Assembly (NCBI RefSeq): GCF_019320115.1
Contig: NC_089593.1
Location: 36,589,835-36,653,834 of the forward strand
Direction of reading: 5' to 3'
From: Miscanthus floridulus
Taxonomy: Eukaryota > Streptophyta > Magnoliopsida > Poales > Poaceae
Length of the DNA: 64,000 nucleotides
Part shown: positions 25,545 to 35,818 of the stretch, piece by piece
Numbering within the stretch: the stretch's first letter is position 1
How the letters are laid out: each line of letters opens with the position of its first letter
Program-made: the position numbers and the translations under genes
The notes under the pieces: model-generated
Database searches by the model: none
Seen by the model: only the letters and a program-made list of their open reading frames with translations
What the model was told of the DNA's origin: nothing

Positions 25545-27488
25545 AATGCTGACTGTAGGACGCAAGCTACCTTAATATTTTCTTCTTTACTGTATCTCTA
25601 CTCTTGCTATTCATCTCCACCTTGGTGCTTATTTTAATATCTTTGTTCTCATCTTCACTCCTTGATTTGATATGCTATTAGAACTGTTCCTCATCACCTT
25701 CTTGCGTAATCTAAAGATAAGTCTTAAGATTATTATCCCTAGTACAATGAGGATGATAGTATCACAAGTTGAGTCAATGATTGAATTATGCATCTTTATT
25801 GCTTGTTGAATTATCATTATGCTTTTGATTGTTTTGAATCTTTGTAATGATTGCAATGATCTTATTGGATGTTCCCACAATTTCATTTAGTTTATAGGCC
25901 TAAGGTATAAGGATTAGTGCAATAAATATTTGGGTTATGGTTTTCTTCTATTCCCTCTATCATGTCTTTTCGGAGTAGTCTGCACTCTTTGGCTTATATC
26001 TATGATTTTGGACAATCATAAATCATGAGAAAATTCTGGACAATAGTAGACTTCAATATCTTTCTCTGAGTGTAATAATCAGCCTGGTAGCTATTTTGGT
26101 TAGGGAGATATGAAAATCACAAGGCAATATACCTGTGCTGTTTGGAACCAGGAACAGTTTCTCTTGTGCACTATTTTCGACCAAGTTAACTATGGAATTT
26201 GGAAAAGTGTTCTATAAGGAAGTTATGGATAATTTAATAAGCTTTCCAACGGTATAAGCTACAATATCATTGTATTAACATAATGAGAGTTACAACTGTT
26301 TTACTGTGCTGCTATCTTTCAGCTCACGAGAAATTTTAGAGTTCTTGTTCATGCCCATATACAAGAGTATCATTGGGATGTCTAAACGTCTTGATATTAG
26401 TTAGCTCATCTAGAAGGAAGATGCAAGCTATACTTTGGTGTCCCCTAGTTTATCTTTTCTTAAGGGGGTAGCCAAGTTGAAGAATTTATAAGATGAAGTA
26501 TCCTACGTTCTAGTTTGAGCAACGGAAGCGTGATGGTACCCAAAGATGTGAGAGAAACTTAGAGTCTCAATGAAGTTTGATTAAAGGTTCAAGGGAGGTT
26601 TAACTAAGATCATCAAGATATTGATAATGCTACTGGAAGATTTTTTAAGTTAGTTTGGATCAAGAAACCTCAGGTAGGTGTTTGAAGGAATCCAAGAAGA
26701 GGTTGGAGTAAAACCTAAGTATTAGCTTTATCAGATCTGGATAAAAGTTTTATCTCTACAATGATGCACCTTGTCAAGGTGTGGAATGTGTCCTTATACG
26801 AGGAGAAAAGTAGTACCATGTTTATTAAGTCAACTAAGGAAGTGTGAGTTGGATTACCCAACATATTATGTGAAGTTATCCATTGTGGAGCATGGGAGTA
26901 ATATCTTAGAAGAAAAAGTGACATTTAGGAGGATCACAAGAATCTATAGGACATCTTCACTAAGTTGGCCTTGAGCTTGTGATATCCTCATTGGAATGAA
27001 ATTGGTTGAGACTTGGAAAAGTGCTATTACTTCATGGAGCAATAGTCATGACCGATGCCCTTAGCAACGGAGAATTATGCTAAGAAGGTGCGGGTGACAC
27101 CAAGGATCAAGAATGGTATTTCAAGTTCGAGCAACTTAACCAGAATCCTTAAATGTTTTGAAGGTTGGTAGTAGAATTTCCTCCTGACCAATAGATTCGT
27201 CAGGTTTCGTTGGACGATGAATATTTTAAGAAAGAGAATTGATATTATGGACTAAAAAGGAAAGGTGGCCTAGTGATTGGAGTTACCTGAGAATTGTTCA
27301 AGGTACCTGTCAAAATCTTGGAATCAGTTTGGTAAGTTATTTGGAGTAAGGATAACCGGTATGCAAAGTAAAGTAGGATCCTTATCAAGACAATGGAACT
27401 GCACGAGAAAGTAAAGAAGAATTCAAAGGCGGAGTATCCCTATCTCCTAGTCGACGTCTTCCGATTCTCGGGGACGAGATTCATCTTA
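25545..27488 (+). pseudogene. pol: Remnant interior with RNase H and C-terminal pol traces
   Basis: About 1.9 kb, so most of gag-pol is gone. Around 26745-26800 a frame reads YNDAPCQGVECVL, recognisable as the start of the Ty3 RNase H domain; about 150 bases on, DHKNL and IFTK recall its later DHKSL...FTQ motif, with stops between. Near 27440-27490 the end resembles the C-terminus of chromovirus pol, just before the purine tract. No gag, protease or RT core is recognisable. The remnant order matches a Ty3 chromovirus of the Tekay/Del branch. Confidence 0.6.
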
Positions 27489-27501
27489 AGGGGGGTAGAA
27501 T
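27489..27501 (+). other. Polypurine tract of the Tekay-like element
   Basis: AGGGGGGTAGAAT directly precedes the 3' LTR start. The LTR start reads TATAACACCC here instead of TGTAACACCC, a one-base change. Confidence 0.8.
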
Positions 27502-30500
27502 TATAACACCCTAAAATTTGAATTTTTGGAAATAGAGCTAAAAAGATTTAAGTTAGAATTTTTGTGCTCATAAAATATAGGAAAATAATATTTTTCATTT
27601 AATTAAAAATTCATCATAAGATTTAGCAACATGTTTGTGCATACATGCCCTTTCATGTGATTTATTTGGTTGAGTGGGTTTGATTCAAATTGAAAACATT
27701 CAAAATGCTTTTGGAAAAAAATTAGGAATGGCTTTGAAGTAAAAGAAAATTTGAAAATAAAAGAATTTAAAAGGTTGTAAAATTTATTTTTTGAGAACTT
27801 ACTAAAATTTCTCACTTTTAGTTAAGTTGAAAATGTATATTTGGAAACATACTCGAATTTGATTTGGTTTACATTTGAATTTGGTTTTAAAAAAATAGAA
27901 AAGGATTTGGAAAAAAAAAGAGAAAACCCTCTCTCCTCCCCTCTTTCCCTTTCCCCTGCTTTCGGCCCAGACGGCCTGCCTCGCTCGCGGCCCATTCTCG
28001 TCCCGCGTGGCCGTGGCCCGTCTCCTCCCACCGGCCCACTCGCGCCTGCTCCCTTCCGTGCCACTCCGCAGCCCAACTCAACAGCCAGCCGGCCCAACCA
28101 GGCCGACGCCGCTGTTTCCTTTCTCCCCGCCTCCTTCTGCTGACATGCCTGGACCCCATGTCAGACGCTCCTTGTTCCCCGCCGTGCCGAACCTAGACTC
28201 CTTCGCCGGTGTTCATGTCTGGCTCCTTGATGCCTCCCCCTCAGTAGCTTGCGCCCTACTCTGCCCGACCCCATTTAAGCCGAGCTGCACCCTGCGCCGC
28301 CTCCCTACTCCACCCTTGAAAAGCCATAGCTACCTTTGCTGAGCCACCTTTGCCCTAGCGAGGTCGCGCCATCGTCCGCCGTCACCAGCCAAGCACAGCG
28401 CCCGCCTTGCTCCTTCTCCACCGCCGAGGTATCCCTAGGTGAGCTCGCCTCAACCTCCTCTTCCACTCCGTGCTTTTCCCATCAAAAATCATGCATCATA
28501 GGTCATGTTCTGGGCTTCGCCGATGCCGGCCATGGCGCACCACCGCGCCGGCTTTACTGTTCCAGCCGTCCATGCTCCCTCTCATCTGCCCGATTTAATC
28601 TCCACCACCTGTATCTGATCCGACATCCGTGGATGGCCGATACCCCTTCATCTTGGCATTTTGCAAAAGAGCCCTTATAAATACTTAAGACTTAACCCTC
28701 AGTCCAAAATGTTTTCCTCAATTCTATTTTCTTCTTTTGAAAGCATACTTTGTGTCGGTTAGATTGAAAATACGTTTTCAGCTATTTACAGTTTTGCTAC
28801 TAGATTTGTTTAGGCATAACTTTTTCGTTTTAACTCTGATTTGACCCATTCAAATTATGTTAGGTTCGTAATTTCATAATCTACATGTTCATACTACTGT
28901 TAAGAAGGTTTTTAATTTTTAAAATTCAAGGTTAAATTTAATCTATTATGTTATTAAAGGAAATCTTGTTTAAATCATATCTTCTAAGTTTTAAATCCGT
29001 TTTAGCCCATTCAAGTTGCGTTAGATTCATAGCGACGAGATCTACGCATTAGTAACGGTGTTTATCATATTACTATTTCTGAAACTTCATGGTTTAAATC
29101 ATATCTTGATTAATAGTTATGCAACTAGATTTTATAAATAAAATATGATTTGTTTTACTTTAGTATTATAATTCAAACCTAAATTTGACTTAATTTATAT
29201 TATCTATAAAATATCTTATATATGTTTTTATATAATTAAAACACATGGAGCTAATAGTTTTATGAATAGATCTTTCGGTAGTTGTATCTTTTCAACCGTA
29301 GCTCCGTTTAGAGTGCTTCTTGCGACTGTGTGTTCGTAGCGATGTGTAGAAGCGTGTTTCAAACTCTTTTACTTATTTTTCTATGATTGATGTACTATTT
29401 TGATTTAGTTCTATTGTTTGCTTCATGTATGATTGTATGGATGCTTGTGTGGTGCTTTATGATTACGTCCAGTCGGTGAGATATACGTGGTGATCAAGAA
29501 GAAGAAGAATGTTGAAGATTAAAGCTTACCGACGGATTGGTGTTTTAAGGCAAGTATAGCATGGGACCATCCTTGTTGCCTGTTCACCATTAATCACTTA
29601 ATTCATATTGCATGTGTCTATCTTGACTGCCACTAAGGATATCCTAGATATTTGATATCTTATACATTGATACCTATGGGGTATTGCATTGGGTAGCATA
29701 ATGCTAGTGCTCAATCAAAGACCATGATCTTACAACATGACTAATGGATTATGTACTGAACACTAAAAGATGCTTTTTAGCAACATGGAACAAGGGGGCT
29801 AGAGCATTGGGTTGTTTTATGGTGCTCTAGATTCCTCTCCCTATGGACTTATCTGTAAGTGATCATCCAAGACTTATAGTACAACTGTGAGGGCTATATG
29901 GATCTGGCTTTAGCTCAGTATGAGGACCTTTTCTAGCTTGTTAGTGGTTACCTTTATTGGCATAAGAATGGCTTGCCGAATCGAGTATAGGACAACCTCT
30001 ACTCTTATGTGTATAGCCGTGATGGAATCGTGCCATTCGACAGAGGGGTTCCTATATCTGTTTGCCAAGTGAATCTAATGGCCCTAACTTGTTAGACGAA
30101 CCATTGAAAGGCTTCATAGTGAACCCTACCGACCTTCCTTAGAAGTGGGTCAAGAGATTAGCTACCTAGGGTGAAAGGGTAAATCACAACTCACAGTGAT
30201 AGTGTACAACCTCTACAGAGTGTAAAATTGGTATATCATCCGTGCTCACGGTCACGAGCGGCCTTGGAACATTTATGGAATAGATGATCATTAATGGTTA
30301 ATGATGATGAACATTGATGATAAAGATGCTCCCTAATGATTAATTATTTATGCTATTCATTTTCATGTTTACTTGATCATGTGTTTATATGGGCTTGAGA
30401 TAAACTTGTTGCTACTCCTATGCTAAAATTGTGATCATTAAAAGCTAATCGCAGTTAAACTAGTGTCAGCCTTATGAGCCTCATGAACCCCATGTTATAT

Positions 30501-30826
30501 TTGTTGAGTACGACATGTACTTACGCTTGCTTTATTTTTCACATATTTGGATAAAAATCCTGGATGGGTACGAGATTTCTAGAGTTTGGAGGAATTAGAC
30601 TTGTGATCAACTAGTCAGTTGTCCCTGTGGAATTGGAGTCTTCACCCAAAGATTGGAGTTGTCTTTCTATTGTTTGCTATCTAAGGTTATATTCTTTATA
30701 CTAAGTACGTTATATATTGAGCATTGTCTTTTGACATTACCCTTATTTGTAGCTATATGTGAGATTTGACATCTTGGGCTCACATATGGTGCATATCTGG
30801 TTTTGTTCTTAAAACCGGGTGCTACA
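27502..30826 (+). repeat. 3' LTR of the Tekay-like element
   Basis: 3325 bases, aligned end to end with 22188-25529. A TATA box lies at 28676-28683. The right end GGTGCTACA is followed at once by the target copy AGAAG and then by Athila gag sequence on the minus strand. Confidence 0.92.
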
Positions 30827-32150
30827 AGAAGTTTCAGGTTGCCTCGGAATCTTTCTTGAATCAGAAATAGGTATAGTGGCAGCAAGTTGAGCTATTTGAG
30901 TTTCAATCATTTTATTAGAGCGCATTTGGTTATTGATAGAAGATGTCAAACCTTCAATTTTAGTATTTATGTTTTCAAGCATTTTGTCATTATACATTAA
31001 CTTTTTATTGATACTTTCATTAATTTTAGCTTGGCTTAATACCAAGTCTTGGAAAGGAGGTTGATTCAAATTGTAATTGGATTCGTAGTTCGAATTACCT
31101 TGCGGGCGGGACTAGTTGTTCCACCCGTTATTACCTGGTTGGCGAAACCCATTGTTGATGAAGGCCGCTTCTTTGCGGGTTTTAGGGCAATCATTCCCCA
31201 AATGGCCAACGTTCCCATAGATCTCACATGTCATGTGTGAGTGCATGGCCTGGACGGTGCCCATCATGGCGTCTTTATCTTCGGCTTGTTCCTCCAATGT
31301 TTTCATCAAAAGACCTATTTTTGTGGAAAGCATGTCTGTCTCCCTCATGGTATGCATTCCTTTTTGTGTTTTCCTTTCCTCCCCGCCAGCTTTGATTGGC
31401 CACCATTTTATTGATGAGAGCCATAGCTCCATCAATGGTGAGGGAAAGGAAAGCACCTCCAGCAATAGCGTCGATATGGCCCCTGGACATGGGTATTAAT
31501 CCATCATAAAATATTTGGAGCACTAACTAGTTTTCAATCCTGTGGTGCGGGCATGCTTGGATGTAGTCCTATAGCCTCTCCCACGCCTTAGGAATGGATT
31601 CTATGGTGATCTGCTAGAAGTTGGAGATTCATCCCCTTAGGGCATTGGTTTTGCCCATGGGAAAGAATTTGGTGAGGAACTCTACGGAACATTTGTCCCA
31701 TGTCTTGATAGCTTTCTTTTCCTTGTTGAACCACTGCTTCACCTTTCCTAAAAGGGAAAAGGGAAACAAGCGGAGCCTGATGCTATCAGTTGTGACATTC
31801 TTGATGATGATCATGTCGCACAACTTGAGGAAGTGTTGGAGATGTGCATTCACATCCTCGCTTGGCAAACCATGGAATTGGTTTGCCTACACCATCGTGA
31901 TGAGGCCGGTATGGAGCTTGAAGTTCCCATCACCGATGTTGACAGCTGGTCCAATGGTCACATTGGCAACAGCGGGGGTGGAGTAGTCTCGAAGGGTCTT
32001 GGCCATGATTGGAGTAGCAGATGGTGCAGGGGTGACTAGTTGGACAGTTAGTGGAGTGGAAGAAGAAGCGGTACGGGACCGTTTCTTCCTTAGGAGTGCC
32101 TCTAGATTTTTGATGTAGTTTTCTAATAGTTTGTAACAGGTCATACATTA
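30827..32150 (-). pseudogene. gag: Athila-type gag (broken)
   Basis: Read on the minus strand from about 32144. The first frame includes VTIGPAVNIG, near the gag N-terminus. The next (31629-31868) has SEDVNAHLQHFLKLCD and IRLRLFPFSLLGKVKQWF, the hallmark capsid stretch of Athila gag. A third (31112-31465) has a zinc knuckle starting CEIYGNVGHLGNDC, where the second cysteine of the CCHC motif is Tyr. Frameshifts and stops separate the pieces. The gene continues into protease at 21557-22187 across the Tekay-like insertion. It would have encoded the particle protein; it cannot now. Confidence 0.82.
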
Positions 32151-32267
32151 TCCTGTTTTCATCCACAACATGAGAAAACAAGCAAAGTTATCCTGCATAA
32201 AGAATGGCTACCTTACATGCATATTATTATGAACATGTCCTACTAGATTCTTTAATCAATTATGCCT

Positions 32268-32285
32268 TCCCTGGCAACGGCGCTA
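32268..32285 (-). other. Primer-binding site, Athila (tRNA-Asp type)
   Basis: On the minus strand TAGCGCCGTTGCCAGGGA differs at two positions from TGGCGCCGTTGCCGGGGA, the tRNA-Asp-type site usual in Athila. An eight-base spacer, then the LTR end CTAACA, lie just outside. Confidence 0.8.
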
Positions 32286-32293
32286 GAAATGCT

Positions 32294-32318
32294 TGTTAGT
32301 ATTTATTAACGTCACTAC
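32294..32318 (-). repeat. Stub of the Athila-type 5' LTR
   Basis: Only about 25 bases of LTR end (minus strand ...GACGTTAATAAATACTAACA) remain before the sequence changes to Tat-2. The same end sequence occurs at 33390-33418. The rest of this LTR was not located. The break point is approximate. Confidence 0.5.
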
Positions 32319-32615
32319 TAACCAGATGACATTGGATCTGCAACCGCATTATCACTCAAGATCTGGACCATGGATTTTTGAAGGAAGTTATTTGATGCGG
32401 TTTCATTTTTTGAAGGAGGATAGTTGATTCGGTCTAATCGGCTGTTCTTAGACCAACTAGAGGACCTAAGTTTGAGTTCTTCGGTGAATACTCCAAGTTA
32501 TCGATCCAGAGGCTATCGCTAGGGGAATTAACGACAATAAAAGAGATGCTCAAAGCCAAAAGTACAAAGAATAGGTGTAGAAGAAATTTTATTAAACATA
32601 ACCCCTAGTTACAAA
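32319..32615 (+). mobile_element. Tat-2 element, untranslated part next to antisense gene A
   Basis: About 300 bases between the Athila LTR stub and the stop of gene A. No open frame. It contains TCGGCT phrases like those found downstream of integrase in Tat-1. On the minus strand, AATAAA (32588-32593) lies about 23 bases past the gene A stop codon and could be its polyadenylation signal. Tat-2 upstream of this point (LTR, gag, pol) is missing. Confidence 0.5.
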
Positions 32616-33389
32616 CTAAGGGCCAAGGAAGACATTATTCACAACCTCCTCGGCTGAGGTTATGTTTGCCATGGCGGCGCTGGCTCCCTTGAAGTCATCC
32701 ACCAGGTTCTGGTAGTCATCGGGGTTGTCCTCCTCTAGGAAGCCGAGCTCCACCAAGCGAAGATCGTGGCCCGAGCGCACCTAGGCTATTGCTAGGGTGA
32801 CGGCAGCACCACGACGGATGCCATGAAATGCCACCTCCCTAGCTTGCATAGGAATGTCTTGGAAGTGACCCTCTAGAGTGTCGCCCCAGGTGTTCAGGGC
32901 GCTAGAGGCATTGCCTGTCGCCAACTAGAGGGCTTCCAGTTGCACCATCAAGGCTGAAAATGAAGGAACACAAGAAACCGTTAGAAGATCGGCAAGATGG
33001 GGAGCATCAAAGGAAACCAAGATGATTGAAGATCTTACCGGCGACCCTGGCATCCGACTTCGCTAGTTGCGCCCAGGCCATGTTTGCTTCTACCTTCGTG
33101 GTAAAGAGGGCGGCTTGGGAGGTGTTTAGGGCAAACTCCAGTTGCCCATTATGCCAGGTGGCCTTAGAATAGTGGTTGACCACCACATTCCACTTGCGAT
33201 AGAAGCACCGCACATCATCTCCATCATAGGAGTCAGTGGGGTCGGAGGAGGAAGTCGCTTACGCCACTGATTAGGTGTCTCGGGCAACGCCTGAGTGATC
33301 GCCACTACAAAATTAAATAGATCAGTAAAAAGGGGATGAGAGATCAAGAACAATTGAATCTTACCCCTAGAAACGGGGGCACCAACAAG
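32616..33389 (-). pseudogene. Antisense accessory gene A of Tat-2 (exons 1 end, 2 and 3)
   Basis: A three-exon gene opposite to Tat-2. Exon 1 ends at 33365 with donor GTAAG. Exon 2 (33304-33039) runs from acceptor TTTTGTAG to donor GTAAG and encodes a Gln/Ala-rich, coiled-coil-like segment ending LAKSDARVAG. Exon 3 (32953-32616) follows acceptor TTTTCAG and encodes the C-terminal domain: DIPMQAREVAFHGIRRG, then RSGHDLRLVELGFL, then EEVVNNVFLGP and stop. An in-frame TAG lies between HGIRRG and RSGHDL. The start of exon 1 is at 52478-52527, cut off by the solo LTR. Homologous to genes B and C. Antisense genes at this place are known in some Tat elements; the function is unknown. Confidence 0.7.
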
Positions 33390-33827
33390 TGTTGGTATTT
33401 CTTAACGTCACTACTATGTACAGGGTTTGAATCCATCCTCAGCAATGGCACCAGAAATACCTTGTTGGTACTTCTGAGCAACATAACTAATGTGTAGCCT
33501 TGCTACAAAGAAATAGCCTTGATAGTTCCTTAATAATTTTAGATATTTATCCACAAGCGTACGAAGCTATCATTGTAGCATTTAGCCCAAAAGTATTCAA
33601 AGTATCGTTATTTATATTTTCCCAAAGGAAGGCATTTCAATAAGAGTCTAGATGGATATGAACTTCAATAATAATGCTTGCAAGTACACCAATGGTTATA
33701 ACAGGGGTAAGAATAGCAATAACAAGATAGTGGACACACACTTGGTATTCCTCAAAGGATAAAATAGAAAAGAAACGATAAAAGAATAATCCTAAGTCGA
33801 GCAGCCATTGGTCTAGTGTAGTCATAC
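33390..33827 (-). repeat. Athila-type solo LTR, 3' part
   Basis: Together with 51336-52477 this makes a 1.58 kb LTR on the minus strand with ends TGTTGG...CCAACA. It interrupts exon 1 of gene A. The flanking five bases are ACAAG (33385-33389) and ATGAG (52478-52482), three of five alike, so the target duplication is degraded or absent. An internal primer-site-like sequence lies at 33436-33453. Tat-1 is inserted at 33828. Confidence 0.7.
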
Positions 33828-35781
33828 TGTTTACACCAAAATTTGAGAAGAGAAGAACACAGGAACTCGAAGCTTCAAGATTGTATTATCAAGGGATCGA
33901 TCAAATGTGAATCGATATCAGCCGGTTTTAATGCGGTATCAGAAATCAGCTCTTTTATAGATGACGTCAGTAGATAACATCAACGGATTATGTACAGATG
34001 GCGTCGGGGGAGGAAAATATGTCAGACTCTACAAAAAAGAAAGGATTAGGGTCAAAGTTATCTTAAATTAGGAATGTTTTCTTTTATTTCAAAGATTGTA
34101 ATAAGTCATGTTTGAGTAGGATTCATGTTTAAGTTCCGGGTATAAATATTGGACCCTGGCTATTGTAAGAGATATCAAATCAATCAATACCAATTACTTT
34201 TTTTGGCTTCACGCCAACCCTTAGGAGTAGGAGTACTATAGATTTTGGTGAGTTCTTCAACAAGCAGGGCTACATCGATCCGGTCGACCTCCGGCTTGTC
34301 TGTAAGTACCATCATGGCTTATACTTTAGTTTGTAAGGCTGCATCGATCCAGCCGACCTCTTACGAGCTCTAGTATAAGTTAGCTATCGATCCTTATCTA
34401 GTTCAAGTATGGTTGCATCAGTTAAGTTTGACCTCCACTGCTCAAATTAGATTAAGGTCAAGTTATCGGCTCTACCTAAGGGTGTCATCCTTTGGGTAGA
34501 TTCATTAAGTTACCGATCTTGCTGATGTTCTTGTTGTCATTAGTTTCAGCAATATCAACCTACTCGATCAAGATCGATCTAGATCGGCCTCACATCCTTT
34601 TAGTCCATCGTTTATTTTGTCATATTGCGATGGTTCTTACTTTAAACGACGGATTATGTTTTATCGACCATTCTACTTCGATCTTTATCGTGCATAGTAT
34701 GTGGCTAAGGCATGTTTGATCTTGAGAACGTTTACTAGCTAGTTGAATCTGGTCTATAGTTCGCTATTATGGCTATAACGATGCGGTCGATCCCCACTAT
34801 TAGCACTTTAAATCAGAGTATGCTAGTTGGTAGATTTGCTTTTGACCAGGCATGACCTTGGCTGTTTGCTATGCCTGCATCCGCTAAATAGCCGATCGCC
34901 CGTATTTTAACGCTTATAGTGTGTCTTCATGATTCTGTTAAATATGAATAGATCTATTTATTTTAATGATTTGATCTGTTATTTTTATCATGGCTGTCAT
35001 CTATCCGGTCGAACCCCACTATTAAGGATAACAGGTTAGATCTGATGAGTTTATAGATTTATCCATATTAAGCAGTCGATTCTTCACATGCTGTAATCTC
35101 TTTTCTACCCAAATTGGCTATGTTAGCCGATTCGCCTGTGCTTTCACAGATATGGCACGCTTTTCATAAACCTATTGAAGTATGGTTGGTTCTATGGATT
35201 TTCTAGTTCTAGACTATCATCATCATCATAGCTGCATTGATCCGGTCGAACCTCACTATTGACGGTAATAGATTAGATCTAGATAGTTCGTAGATCCATC
35301 TATATCGAACAGTCGATTGTTTGCGTGGCATATCCCTTTTAACCGGATTCATTGACTCTACACCACGTATTGATCAAATCCAATTTAGCCAGTGATGCAT
35401 CTTTGACGCATACATGTTAATAGCTTAAGGGAAAGGATCATTAAAACTAGGTGCATTGTATTCGTTACTATAAAATCAATCATGACCCACAAGCGTTACA
35501 GTCCTTAACAGTCAATTTCTTATCGTATCGGCTATTTAGTCATTTTTCTTATCTGGCTGCTCCTAAAGTGGCACACTTGGAACTGTCTGGGCAAAATCAG
35601 TATGTTCCACCCTAAATTGCTAATAAACTTTCTCTCCTTGTCAATTGCAGTTCAAATTGACTGGCACACCCTTGGGATTTCAAAGGGTCGACTAGTTCTG
35701 CATTGAAGCCAGGTAGATCTCTAGATCATTCTTGCTTGCTGTGTGTCCACCCGGTGTGGCTACCATGTTTTCGCGCTGACA
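33828..35781 (+). repeat. 5' LTR of Tat-1
   Basis: Starts TGTTTACACC and ends GCGCTGACA. Aligns end to end with 49381-51335. It carries six spaced copies of a motif resembling GGCTGCATCGATCCGGTCGA followed by ACCTCCACT (see findings). Confidence 0.92.
34141..34148 (+). promoter_or_regulatory. TATA box, Tat-1 5' LTR
   Basis: TATAAATA, in the context GGGTATAAATATTGGACCC; the same in the 3' LTR (49696-49703) and nearly the same in the Tat-2 LTR (53571-53578). Confidence 0.7.
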
Positions 35782-35788
35782 TGCATTC

Positions 35789-35805
35789 TGGCACGCCCAA
35801 TGGGA
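35789..35805 (+). other. Probable primer-binding site of Tat-1
   Basis: TGGCACGCCCAATGGGA starts seven bases after the LTR end. It has the TGG start expected of a tRNA 3'-end complement; the tRNA is not identified. Confidence 0.55.
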
Positions 35806-35818
35806 CCCCACAATCATC

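Larger units (their letters stand above)
22188..30826 (+). mobile_element. Tekay/Del-like Ty3 element, 8.6 kb, with two 3.3 kb LTRs
   Basis: The element is bounded by TGTAACACCC at the left and GGTGCTACA at the right and is flanked by an exact five-base duplication AGAAG (22183-22187 and 30827-30831). It has two LTRs (22188-25529 and 27502-30826), an initiator-Met primer site, about 2 kb of decayed interior and a purine tract, so LTRs make up more than three quarters of its length. It sits inside the coding region of a minus-strand Athila element, so it is younger than that element. It has no working pol and would depend on proteins from a relative. Confidence 0.92.
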
